This document shows positions 1 to 8,807 of a DNA stretch of 64,000 bases, piece after piece. Position 1 is the first letter of the stretch; every line of letters begins with the position of its first letter. The stretch is taken from positions 1 to 64,000 of the forward strand of contig JAHBVR010000014.1 of the NCBI GenBank assembly GCA_019637395.1. The letters run 5' to 3'. The position numbers and the translations under genes are program-made. The notes below the pieces were generated by a model. That model ran no database searches, was not told where the DNA came from, and saw nothing but the letters and a program-made list of their open reading frames with translations. This DNA is from Vulcanimicrobiota bacterium. Lineage in GTDB: Bacteria; Vulcanimicrobiota; Xenobia; Xenobiales; JADMJV01.

Positions 1-13
1 TTCAGCCTACAGA

Positions 14-55
14 GTTTGCGCAGCAAACGCCGGAGTTGCCTCTCAGGGCAACTCC
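14..55. other. two adjacent short hairpins at the window edge
   Basis: GTTTGC (14-19) can pair with GCAAAC (23-28), and GGAGTTGCC (32-40) pairs perfectly with GGCAACTCC (47-55) around a 6-base loop. They lie upstream of the phosphatase gene, probably in the 3' region of a gene outside the window. No T-run follows, so this is not a clear intrinsic terminator; a processing or attenuation signal is equally possible. Confidence 0.4.
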
Positions 56-93
56 ATCGCAGGAAGCCTGGCTGCCTGCGCCAAGTCTCAGCT

Positions 94-492
94 ATGGCCA
101 AAGTCCTTATGATTTGCACCGGCAATACCTGCCGCTCGCCCCTGGCTCAGGTGCTCTTACAAAAGCAGCATCCCGACTGGGAGGTGCGCTCGGCCGGCGT
201 GATGGCCGAAGTGGGCAGCCCGGCGGCCACCCACTCCCGCGAATTGGCCCGGCAACTCGGAATGGATCTGGAAAGCCACCGGGCCCGGAGTGTCACTCCG
301 GAACTGGTAGAGTGGGCCGACTTGATCCTGGGCATGACCGAGGCTCACGTGCAGGCCCTGAAGCGCTCCTTTCCCGAGGCGGCCGCCAAGGTGCGCACTT
401 TAGGACGGGATATCAGCGACCCGGTGGGCCAGTCGCTGGCCGTTTACCAGCGTTGCGCCGAGCAATTGGAAGAGGCCCTCAAGGCGGTCTAG
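94..492 (+). CDS. low-molecular-weight protein-tyrosine phosphatase family protein
   Basis: Predicted cytoplasmic protein of 132 residues. It opens with the family's P-loop, CTGNTCRSP (C at about residue 8), which matches the CX5R(S/T) phosphate-binding motif holding the nucleophilic cysteine. Near the C-terminus ISDPVGQS carries the conserved DP that supplies the general acid aspartate. Length is slightly short of the usual 140-160 but contains both motifs. The ATG at 94 is chosen because the motif follows directly, as in the family; an in-frame start at 16 would add an unrelated basic leader. Known family roles are dephosphorylation of protein tyrosine, in bacteria often linked to polysaccharide export, or of arginine. 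Nothing nearby identifies the substrate. Confidence 0.9.
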   Translation: MAKVLMICTGNTCRSPLAQVLLQKQHPDWEVRSAGVMAEVGSPAATHSRELARQLGMDLESHRARSVTPELVEWADLILGMTEAHVQALKRSFPEAAAKVRTLGRDISDPVGQSLAVYQRCAEQLEEALKAV

Positions 493-552
493 CGGCCATT
501 GGAGATGCGCAGCTCGTCGTGAAGGCGCAGGATCCTATGAAGGCATCGGGAA

Positions 553-792
553 ATGAGTCCTATGCACGATCTTGACAGGATCACTCAGCAGCCCGGACAG
601 ATGGGGGGCAGGGCTTGCATCCGCGGCATGCGAGTCACGGTTGGAATGATCGTTGGCCAAATTGGTTCTGGGCGCGCCGTCGAAGAACTCCTCGCCGACT
701 ACCCTTATCTGGAGCGTGAGGACGTTCTGCAGGCCTTGCGTTACGCTGCCTGGCTTGCCGAAGAAAGGGAGATCGAGCTGAAAACCGCTTGA
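553..792 (+). CDS. DUF433 family protein, probable antitoxin
   Basis: A 79-residue protein with the DUF433 signature: GRACIRGMRVTV near residues 19-30, then a helix-turn-helix-like segment ending in EDVLQALRYAAWLAEE. Members of this family usually precede a DUF5615 PIN-like toxin gene and are thought to be DNA-binding antitoxins. That arrangement is present here: the TGA stop overlaps a TTG start of a DUF5615-like reading frame (TTGA at 789-792). The partner is truncated, so this may be an orphan antitoxin. An ATG at 562 (MHDLDR) is an alternative start. Confidence 0.82.
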   Translation: MSPMHDLDRITQQPGQMGGRACIRGMRVTVGMIVGQIGSGRAVEELLADYPYLEREDVLQALRYAAWLAEEREIELKTA

Positions 793-966
793 CCATTCTT
801 CTTGACATGAACTTGAGCCCACGTTGGGTTGCATTCCTGTCAGACCATGGCCACCACGCCGTTCATTGGTCTTCGGTTGGCGCAGCGGCAGCGCCTGACA
901 TAGAAATCATGAACTACGCCCGCCAACAATGGCGAAAGCCAGGTCCCAGCCGGATGGACCTTTTGT
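789..966 (+). pseudogene. truncated DUF5615 (PIN-like) toxin
   Basis: From a TTG overlapping the antitoxin stop, the reading frame gives MTILLDMNLSPRWVAFL, the standard DUF5615 N-terminus with its acidic LLDMNL motif, then HAVHW and IEIMNYARQQ. In the family the next part should be a VxTxDxDF block with the second group of acidic residues. Here the sequence turns into unrelated basic residues after about residue 47, and the frame runs on into the antisense of the neighbouring hydrolase gene. The missing catalytic core suggests an internal or 3' deletion and an inactive toxin. Confidence 0.7.
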
Positions 967-1659
967 TCAGTGATAAACCTTGCTGCGCTGCATCATGCGC
1001 TCGAAGTCAACTCGATAATAGAGACAATCTCCGTGACCGGAAAACAGCATGTGCACATGATGTCTCAGTCTGTGGACGATATCGACGGCCTGGTCGATGG
1101 CCTGGACTTTGTGTTCAGGTCGGACCAGGGCATTGCAGTCGCGCAGGTCGCCCAGGTACCAATCTCCGGTGATCATAGCTCCCCGGAAGAGCAGCAACTG
1201 ATCGGTATAGGAATGCTTGGGTGCGTAGATCAGGTGGATGGGCTCTCCCCCCAGGGTGCCCGTCCATAGCTGGCCTTCGTAGACCTCGTCAAAAAGCCGA
1301 AAGGAACCTTCATTCCAGGCTTGCCTGGGCAGGTGGCGGTTGCGCGCCATAATGCTCAGGAAGTGCCGGTCCTCCAACATCGAGCGGTGAGTTACGAAGG
1401 TAGTGCCGGGAAAATGCAGGCGAAATTCGGGTAGCGATTTGCAGTGATCGACGTGACCGTGAGTCACGATGCCGTATTTGAGGTGAAGCTTGCGCCGGCG
1501 CAGATAGCTGGCCAGGCGCTCGTGGGGAGGTTTCTCGTGAGCGGAATACATAGGCATCTCGACCACGGCGGCCTCGCCGTTGTTCTCCAACACCCAGCAG
1601 GCGTTCTTGTAGCGACCGTAACGTTTCAAAATGGTGTAACCAGGGGCGACTTGTTTCAT
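967..1659 (-). CDS. metallo-beta-lactamase-fold hydrolase
   Basis: About 230 residues. The metal-binding signature is THGHVDHCKS (HxHxDH), followed by later ligands in MITGDWYLGDL (the aspartate) and LFSGHGD (a terminal histidine). This matches the general glyoxalase II/metallo-beta-lactamase hydrolase fold, but the substrate cannot be read from the sequence. The ATG at 1659 is preferred over an upstream in-frame TTG at 1680 because the conserved strand begins soon after it. It converges with the decayed toxin gene and diverges from the radical SAM remnant. No signal peptide is visible, so it is probably cytoplasmic. Confidence 0.85.
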   Translation of the reverse strand: MKQVAPGYTILKRYGRYKNACWVLENNGEAAVVEMPMYSAHEKPPHERLASYLRRRKLHLKYGIVTHGHVDHCKSLPEFRLHFPGTTFVTHRSMLEDRHFLSIMARNRHLPRQAWNEGSFRLFDEVYEGQLWTGTLGGEPIHLIYAPKHSYTDQLLLFRGAMITGDWYLGDLRDCNALVRPEHKVQAIDQAVDIVHRLRHHVHMLFSGHGDCLYYRVDFERMMQRSKVYH

Positions 1660-1736
1660 AGTTCCATGGATTGGCCTCAACGGGCCACCTCCCTGCTGCC
1701 GCCTTGAGCAAAATTCAAAAGCCCGGATGGTATTTT

Positions 1737-1764
1737 TTAACCATTAATAGGATTTTTTTATACA
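1737..1764 (+). promoter_or_regulatory. possible sigma-70-type promoter for the radical SAM gene
   Basis: TTAACC (1737-1742) and TATACA (1759-1764) are separated by 16 bases in an unusually AT-rich 125-base gap. They match the -35 and -10 consensus at four positions each. The start codon at 1806 is preceded by GGGGAG, so the signals for expressing the now-broken gene appear to survive. Confidence 0.35.
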
Positions 1765-1805
1765 GAACTCTAAATATCTGCCCATGCTTTTTGGGGAGAA
1801 AGCTG

Positions 1806-3619
1806 ATGGTTTTCCTGGTTCAAATGCCTTACGCAGCCGTCGAGAGACCCTCTATTGGCCTGGGGCTCATACAATCTGAACTAAGTCAAGCGGGAATAGA
1901 ATGCCAGACCCTCTATCCCAACCTGGATTGGTTCAAGAAAATCGGCGTTCAGCACCATCAAGCCATTCTGGCCACTCTGACCGAAGATCTGGTCGGGGAG
2001 TGGACTTTTTCCCGGGCCGCCTTCGGTGCCGAAGCGCCTCCCGATGAAGCCTATCTGGCCGCCATATTGGACCAGGTCACCCTGAGCCGCGCGCAACTGA
2101 CCGCCGTGCGGGACGCCGCCGAACCGTTTATCGACAGTCTCGCCTGCGAATTGGTGGCCCGCCGGCCCAAAGTCGTCGGCTGTAGCAGTTGTTTCCAGCA
2201 AAATTGTGTCTCCCTGGCCCTGCTCAGGCGTATCAAAAGGCTGGATCCGAGTATCGTCACGCTCATGGGCGGAGCCAATTGCGAAGGCACCATGGGAGTT
2301 GCCATGATGCGCAACTTTGACTGGCTTGACTACATCGTCTCCGGCGATGCCGACAAGGTCATCACCCCCTCCGCGATCCCAAAACCTGGTCGGGCGTTCG
2401 TTCCAACTTTACAGCCATGGACCAGACCTCGGTACCGGATTTTGACGACTATTTTGAGGCTTTGCGGGCCAGCGGACTGGACATTCTGCCCGGCCTGGTC
2501 ATGGAGACCTCGCGGGGCTGCTGGTGGGGCCAAAAACACCACTGCACCTTTTGCGGCCTCAACGGCAGCGGCATGGTTTACCGCAGCAAATCCAAAGAGC
2601 GGGTGCTGCAGGAAATCGAAAGACTGGCCGAGCGCTACCAGATTCGGCGCTTCTTCATCGTCGACAATATCCTCGACCACGCTCATCTGAAAAGCATCAT
2701 GCCGATGCTGGCCGCGCGCGAGCAACCGTTCCACCTCTTCTATGAGACCAAGTCCAACCTCAAAAAAGAACAACTGGAACTGCAATCCCGGGCGGGAGTG
2801 CGCTGGATCCAGCCGGGCATCGAGAGTCTCCACGACGAGGTGCTGAGCCTGATGGACAAGGGCAGCACCGGCTTGATGAACGTGCAGTTGCTGCGTAATG
2901 CCCGCGAATTGGGCATGGTCGTCTACTGGAACTTCCTGGTCTGCTTCCCCAACGAAAACGACGAATGGTATCAGGAGATGAGCCAATGGGTGCCCTGGCT
3001 CTTTCATCTTCAACCGGCGCCGGGAATGGCCAAAATCCGCTTTGATCGCTTCAGTCCCTACCACACTCGGCCCCAGCAATACAACCTCGAAATGCGGCCG
3101 GCGCTGGCCTACGGCCAGGTCTACCCGGTAGCCGCCGAGGAGTTGACGGAACTGGCCTATTTCTTTCAGGACACTCCCGAGCAAAGCAAACGCGATGATC
3201 GCTTCCTACCTCTGCCGGGACGCCGTGGCCTGTACCTGCAGCTCAAGGAGTGGACGGCCTTGTGGCAACAAGAGGAACCGCCCGTGCTCTGGATGCAGGA
3301 TGAAGGCTAAGAACTGGTGGTGCGGGACACGCGCCCGCTGGCCACCGCCGCCGTCCACCGGCTGCGTGGGCGCGCTCGCCAGATCTTGCTCGAGGCTGGC
3401 ACGCCCATGCGTTACCCCGAGGGCGATCAGGCAGTGGCCGAACTGGTGAGCTGCCGGCTTCTACTCAAGAACGGCGAACGCTACCTGAGCTTGCCCACCT
3501 GCGGCAAGCCGGCCCCCTACCCGGAGAATTGGCTACAACCTGGCGGCAGTCTCCAGCGGCCAGAGCACATACCTCGCTACCAACCTCCTCTTTTTTCCCG
3601 TCAGGCGACGGCCAGGTAA
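1806..3619 (+). pseudogene. broken RiPP-maturation radical SAM enzyme (B12-binding-like + radical SAM + C-terminal domain)
   Basis: Three consecutive pieces read as one enzyme of the RiPP maturation radical SAM family (the TIGR03975-type C-methyltransferase group). Piece 1 (1806 to about 2370) is a B12-binding-like domain starting MVFLVQMPYAAVERPSIGLG and including VVGCSSCFQQN and MGGANCEG. Piece 2 (from about 2370, next ATG 2417, to 3310) is the radical SAM domain with METSRGCWWGQKHHCTFCGL, the family's CX7CX2C iron-sulfur motif, then IQPGIESL. Piece 3 (3311-3619) is in the same frame as piece 2 and gives ELVVRDTRP and NGERYLSLPT, like the family's C-terminal winged-helix part. A frame change that looks like loss of one base lies between about 2357 and 2417, where residues also seem missing. 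A TAA at 3308-3310 separates pieces 2 and 3. No precursor peptide gene was found nearby. Confidence 0.75.
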
Positions 3620-3650
3620 GAGCCGCTTCGCCTGCGAACCCACCCGCGTA

Positions 3651-6237
3651 ATGAGACAATGCTTGCTCGGTCTGGTCTTGACCGCATTGGTCCAGGCACA
3701 GGAAGTCCCCCGCTTCGCCCTGCCTCAGGGCCCGTTGAAGCTGGCCCGAGCCACTCACGGAGGGGTCTTCTTCGACGTGGCCGGGCCACGTTCGGCCTTT
3801 TTCGGCCTGGAAAACGGACCCTTGGAGGGCTGGCTTTATCCCTTAAAAGTCTTTCAGGACTTCGAGCTGTCCTTTCGCCTGGAGGGCTATCCAGTGGACA
3901 TTCTGGGCCGGGACATCCAGCGCGGCATCGAGCTCCACCCCGAGTACACGGTGCTCACCTACGCGCACTCGGCCTTTACGGTGCGCCAGATTCTGCTGTG
4001 TCCGCGCTCCCAGGCGGCGCTGGTAAGCCTGCTGGAGGTGGACAGCAGCCTGCCCATGACGATCACCGCCCAGATTCGCCCGCGCCTGCGCCTGATGTGG
4101 CCGGGCGCGCTTTCCACCCAGTATGTCTCCTGGGACGAGAAAGCTCATCTCTACCGTTTTAGCGAAGAAAGCGGCCAGGCCTCGGCCGTATTCGGCTCCC
4201 CGGGAGCCCGCGATCTTTCCACCATGCCTTATCAGGAAGAGCCCAAGGACACGTTGCTCAAGTTGGAAATTCAGGTCCCCGTCGAGCGCGCCCAAGGACA
4301 ATATATTCCCCTGGTGGCCGCCCGCACACCCGAGGTCTATCGCACCACTTTGCAAACCTTGCCGGCTCTGACCCGGGAGCTGGAGGCTCATTACCGGCAT
4401 CAACGCGAAGCAGGTCTGCAACTGGAGTTGCCCGACAAGCGCCTGCAGCAAGCCTATGAATGGTCGCTGGTGGGCATGGACAAAGGAGTGGTGCACGACC
4501 CCCTCTTCAAAAGCCCCGGATTGGTGGCCGGCTTTCGCACTTCGGGCGAAAGCGAGCGCCCCGGCTTTGCCTGGTTCTTCGGCCGCGACGCCATGTGGAC
4601 GGCCATGGCTCTGCTGGCCCAGGGCGATGTGCAAACGACCCGCACGGCGCTGGACTTTTTGGCCCAGCACCAGCGGGAAGACGGCAAAATTCCCCACGAG
4701 ATCTCACAGAGCGCCCCGCTCGTCGACTGGTTCAAAAAATACGCCTATGCCTGGGCCTCCAGCGACGCCACTCCGCTTTACTTGATCGTGCAGGGAGAGC
4801 TCTTCGCCAGTTCCGGCGACCGGCAGTTTCTGGCCCGCCACTGGGCCGGCATCAAGAAGGCCTGGCAGTGGAGTTCAGCCAGTGATACCGATGGGGACGG
4901 ACTCAAAGAAAACACCGGTTTCGGTCATGCCTGGGTGGAGGGCGGGGCGCTCTATCCAGCCCACCAGGAACTCTATCTGCAGGGCGTCTTCCTGCAGGCG
5001 GCCCGGCACATGAAGGCCATGGCCGCCGCCATGGGCGACGCCGCTCTGGAAGCTCAGGCCCAGGCCGAGATGCAAAAAGTCCAGGTGGCCAGCGAGCGCA
5101 CTTATTGGGTGGAAAAACTGGGCCACTACGCCTTCGCGACTTTCAAGCCGCGGCGCGCGCAGGCCGAACCCGGCCCCAACCGGGTCCGCCGCCAGCAACG
5201 CCTGGATGAGATGAGCGCCGGCGGACTGGCCGAGGAAGACACCGTGCTGCCGGCCGTGCCCATGATGTGGGGCTGGCTCCAGGAGGATCGGGCCCAACGC
5301 CAGCTGGATCACATGATCGGGGCCAGCATGAGCACCGATTGGGGGGCGCGCCTTCTTTCCAATCAGAGCCGCCTCTATGATCCGCTGGCCTATCACTACG
5401 GCTCGGTCTGGCCGCTCCACCGGCTGGCTGTCCCTGGCCGGTTACCGTTACGGGCGCCCGCTGGTCGGCTGGCAGGCGCTGGCCGCCAATGCCGCCTTGA
5501 CGGAATTCGACACCCTCGGCTATGTCACCGAGCTGCTTTCAGGCGACTATTGCTCGGCCTTCGGGCGCAGCAGCCACCACCAGATCTGGTCGGAGGCCAT
5601 GGTCACCCTGCCGCTGGTGCGCGGACTGGTTGGCCTGGAGGTTCTGCAAGAAGGCAAAGTGGTGCGTTTTGCGCCGCAGCCGCCGGCTCACTGGCCGGGA
5701 TTTGCGGTCAACCATATCCACACCGCCCTCGGTCCCGCCGAGCTGCGCTACACGCGCGAGGACGGCCGGCGGCGCATCGCCTGGAAAGGCCCGGCCGGCC
5801 TGAAATATCAGTTTGTGGTGAACCTGCCGCTGGACGCCCGGGTGGAGGGGGGCCAGCTCTACGGCGAGGTGCAGCAGGTGCGCCTCACCGGCCAGGGAGC
5901 CAGCGGCGAGGTCACGGTGAAATGCCAGGAGGGCTGTGAACTGAGCTTGCCCGAACCGATACTGGTCAACGGGCAAAAGAGCCAGGGTCTGCGGGTCGTG
6001 CGTTTTCGCCCGGAAGCCCAGGGAGTGCGACTGCTGGCCGAGGGCCGCGGTGGGGCAACCTATCATTTGCAGGTGAGCGGCCGCCAGCTCAGCTCCGTCG
6101 AAACCGACGCGGTCCGAGTGGAGGGGAGCGAAGGGGAGCTACGCCTGACTCTGGCTCAGGGGACGGACTACCGCCGCCTGGATGTGCTCATACCCTACCG
6201 TCTACACTCAGAGCTTTTGGAGACATTGGGTCGGTGA
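3651..6237 (+). pseudogene. secreted glycoside hydrolase, six-hairpin amylo-alpha-1,6-glucosidase/GH63-like, frameshifted
   Basis: The gene starts with a signal peptide (MRQCLLGLVLTALVQA). It then has an N-terminal beta-sandwich region and an alpha/alpha-barrel catalytic domain with FAWFFGRDAMWTAMALL, REDGKIPHE and DTDGDGLKENTG, all typical of amylo-alpha-1,6-glucosidase-like and related hydrolases. The first frame is coherent up to YHYGSVWPL (about 5417). The protein continues in the next frame with TGWLSLAGYRYG and HHQIWSEAM and ends at 6237 with a beta-rich C-terminal region. The break at about 5409-5425 fits one added or two lost bases in a conserved VWPL-x-TGW motif. It may be a sequencing error, since nothing else in the 860 residues looks damaged. 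The last 30 bases overlap the opposing PIN gene. The exact substrate is not evident. Confidence 0.75.
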
Positions 6238-6627
6238 CCAGATGGGGATCACGGAGCCTTTGAATCCGTTACCGTCTCGAGTGACGATTGCGTCCAATCT
6301 GGCTGATTCGGCGGAAGCGATTTGCACGTCGTCCTCGAAATCCGGACCGTTCCGGTGAAAGGCGCTCTGCAGAACAGCCCGGTCGGTTGGACAGAATTCG
6401 AAGGCGGTCAGACATAGCCGAACTGCCTCGCGCGCCCTGGATGGGCCAGAGATGCGGTTAGCAACGTAGTAGATATCGGTTAGCGCAGATGCCGGCAAAT
6501 ATCCGGTTAAGCGGCCGTCATCCGCCGCGGCCCACAGGCCGGCGGCCTCGTTCACCCTGGGCTGGCGGGCCAGCAGGACATCCAGTACAACATTCGTGTC
6601 GAGCAAAACACGGAGGGGGGAGCTCAC
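6208..6627 (-). CDS. PIN-domain ribonuclease toxin (VapC-like)
   Basis: A 139-residue PIN-domain protein. Acidic residues expected for metal binding are present: LLDTNVVLDVLL near the start, ALTDIYY in the middle, then DFEDDVQIASA and IVTRDGNGF toward the end. PIN toxins of this class cleave RNA, often tRNA or rRNA. The GTG start at 6627 overlaps the antitoxin stop in a GTGA, typical of a translationally coupled toxin-antitoxin pair. Its 3' end overlaps the converging glycosidase by 30 bases. No motif is missing, so it is probably functional. Confidence 0.85.
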   Translation of the reverse strand: MSSPLRVLLDTNVVLDVLLARQPRVNEAAGLWAAADDGRLTGYLPASALTDIYYVANRISGPSRAREAVRLCLTAFEFCPTDRAVLQSAFHRNGPDFEDDVQIASAESARLDAIVTRDGNGFKGSVIPIWSPTQCLQKL

Positions 6628-6887
6628 AGGCTCTGGCGCCGGTCCCCGAGAATGCGCTCTATCTGTTCGTCTGTGACTGGCTCTTGACCGGGGACTGCAA
6701 GAAGCCCCAGTGCCTGCTCTAAAGTTTGGCCAGAGAATGAGGTGTCTTTTTGCTCATCCAGGTGGATGAGATACTCAATATATTCTCCTAGTTGAGACTG
6801 GGGACCACGTTCCACTCGGAATCCACGTTTGCGAGCGCTGTGGATGAGTCTTTTCTTCACCTCGTCGGACAGATAGATTGAACTCAC
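6624..6887 (-). CDS. probable antitoxin paired with the PIN toxin
   Basis: An 87-residue protein immediately upstream of the PIN gene. The N-terminus (MSSIYLSDEVKKRLIHSARKRGF) resembles short DNA-binding antitoxins, and the acidic C-terminal half (TDEQIERILGDRR) suits toxin binding. Assignment rests mainly on size, order and the 4-base overlap with the toxin. As in other such operons, autoregulation by the antitoxin or the complex at the promoter around 6888-6915 is likely but not shown. Confidence 0.7.
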   Translation of the reverse strand: MSSIYLSDEVKKRLIHSARKRGFRVERGPQSQLGEYIEYLIHLDEQKDTSFSGQTLEQALGLLAVPGQEPVTDEQIERILGDRRQSL

Positions 6888-6915
6888 GATACTCTCCTAT
6901 CAATCTCCATATATT

Positions 6916-8799
6916 CTATAGATGGCTTCTTCCGTCGTCAATTACTGGGAACTTCAGCTCGCGCAGCAACAGCGGCGCGAATAGCCGGCTGGCATCCACG
7001 GAGAGGTGGCCCTCGTCGCGGTAGAGAGCCAGTCCGTCTCTCTCGATCGCCACTCGTTCCTGTTCGCCGGCATAAAACGGCAGGGGGTCGATGCAGGTCA
7101 CCGGCAAGCCGCTCAGCATCGACTGCAGCTCCCGATTGCTCTCGCGTTGCTCGGCCAGCGGCACGTGGACGTCCCAGGATTTCCTGGCGCCGCGCCAGGC
7201 GGTGTAGGCCAGGGCCCTGGGGACCTTGTGGCCTACGTTGGGGACCTGGCCCATCAAGTAGCAGCCACGGCCGTCGCGGGCGCAGGCTTTCACCGTCTCG
7301 GCCAGGCCCGCGGCAAACCCGGGAGCGCGCTGATAGCTCGACCAGGCAGCCACCAGCAGGACTTTTTCCGGCTTCTCTTGCTCGATCTTCCCTTGGAAGG
7401 CGGCACAGAAATCGCGCAATTCCCGGCCGCGTAAACCCACCTTGCCGGGCAGGTCGCAATCGAGTGGGGGAGTGGAGGAGCGGGTGATGGCCAGACCGCT
7501 GATTCCATAGGACTTACAGGCCTCATCCAGGCCCGGCAGGATGGCCATGGCGTGGCTGTCGCCGATGACCATCAGACGGGTCTTGCCCTCAGCACCGAAG
7601 TGGTGGAGCTGTCCGGCAGAAATCATGTCCAGGGTGATCTCCAGGTTGTACGGATTGGGAGTATACTCTTGGGCGGCCAGTTTCGAGGCCCGCTCCGGTA
7701 GCCGCCCGGGAAACCCCTGGTTCAGCCAGATCAGCAGGCCGAGGCCGGCCAGCGCCAACCCGCTCGCGCCCGCAAAGCCAAAGGTTTGCCGGTCGCTGAG
7801 GGGCCGGCGGCGCAGGGGCTGCTCGATGTAGCGCCAGGACGCATAGGAGAGGGGAAAGAGCAGAATCAGCCAGTAGGTGCCGTAATGCGGCTTCCAGAGC
7901 AAGCTGGAGCGGAGCAAGGCGATCACCGGCCAGTGCCATAGATACATCGAGTAAGAAATCAGACCGATGGCGGCCAGCGGGCGTAGCGAAAGCAATCGAT
8001 GCAGGCTGCTGCCGCCCCGGGCTCCAATCGAGAGCAGCACGGCCGCCGCCAGGGTGGGCCAGAGGGCCACTCCCCCCGGATAGGGCGTCCCGGCGGGAAT
8101 TCTCCAGGCGGAGGCCAGGATTACCAGTAGCGCCAACCAGCTGGCTGCCTGGTTGAACCATCCGGGAGCTGCTCTTCGCAGCCGGGCGGCCAGCACCCCG
8201 GCCAGAAGTTCAAATGCCCGGGTGGGCAGCAGGTAATAGGCGTGGGCGGGCCAGAGCGGGGAGCTCCACAGCGAAAGGCCGTATGAGGTGAGGAAGAGCG
8301 CAAGGAAGAGGAAGCCGCGCCGGCATCGCCCCAGCCATAGCAGCAGGAGCGGAAAGAGCACATAGAACTGCTCCTCGACCGCCAGAGACCAGAGGTGCAG
8401 CAGGGGATAGTTCACGGTGGTAGCGCCAAAATAGCCGAATTTCGTGGTCTGGGCGTAGACGAAGTTGGCGGCCAGCAGGGGCTGGCTGATCAGGACAACT
8501 CCCAGGTGTTGGAATTCTTCGGGCAGCATGAAGAACCAGCCAAGTATCGCCGTCACCAGGCAGACCGCCAGCAAGCACGGCAGCAATCGACGAATACGGC
8601 GCGCGAAAAAGTTCGTCAGGGAGAACTGACCCCGCTCCAGATCGCGGAGAATCAGTTGCGAGACCAGATAACCCGAAATCACGAAAAAAACGTCCACGCC
8701 GATGTAGCCGCTGTGACACTCCAGCAAGCCGGCATGATAAAAGACCACTAACAGGACCGATAGGGCTCTTAATCCATCTATGTCGTCGCGATGCTTCAG
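6916..8799 (-). CDS. OafA/YrhL-type membrane acyltransferase with SGNH domain
   Basis: A multi-spanning membrane protein of about 627 residues. The N-terminal acyltransferase-3 domain contains DGLRALSVLLVVFYHAG and GVDVFFVISGYLVS, with about ten hydrophobic segments. The C-terminal third is an SGNH/GDSL-like domain with LMVIGDSHAM (catalytic serine block) and YRDEGHLS (Asp-x-x-His block). Such proteins O-acetylate cell-surface polysaccharides. The family's conserved start precedes the first GTG (8748), and the coding frame continues upstream with KHRDDIDGLRALSV. The codon before that lysine is CTG (8797-8799), with no ATG, GTG or TTG at the expected place and no clear ribosome site. The start is therefore inferred and could be a mutated ATG. 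Confidence 0.82.
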   Translation of the reverse strand: MKHRDDIDGLRALSVLLVVFYHAGLLECHSGYIGVDVFFVISGYLVSQLILRDLERGQFSLTNFFARRIRRLLPCLLAVCLVTAILGWFFMLPEEFQHLGVVLISQPLLAANFVYAQTTKFGYFGATTVNYPLLHLWSLAVEEQFYVLFPLLLLWLGRCRRGFLFLALFLTSYGLSLWSSPLWPAHAYYLLPTRAFELLAGVLAARLRRAAPGWFNQAASWLALLVILASAWRIPAGTPYPGGVALWPTLAAAVLLSIGARGGSSLHRLLSLRPLAAIGLISYSMYLWHWPVIALLRSSLLWKPHYGTYWLILLFPLSYASWRYIEQPLRRRPLSDRQTFGFAGASGLALAGLGLLIWLNQGFPGRLPERASKLAAQEYTPNPYNLEITLDMISAGQLHHFGAEGKTRLMVIGDSHAMAILPGLDEACKSYGISGLAITRSSTPPLDCDLPGKVGLRGRELRDFCAAFQGKIEQEKPEKVLLVAAWSSYQRAPGFAAGLAETVKACARDGRGCYLMGQVPNVGHKVPRALAYTAWRGARKSWDVHVPLAEQRESNRELQSMLSGLPVTCIDPLPFYAGEQERVAIERDGLALYRDEGHLSVDASRLFAPLLLRELKFPVIDDGRSHL

Positions 8800-8807
8800 A
8801 ATTTGGG

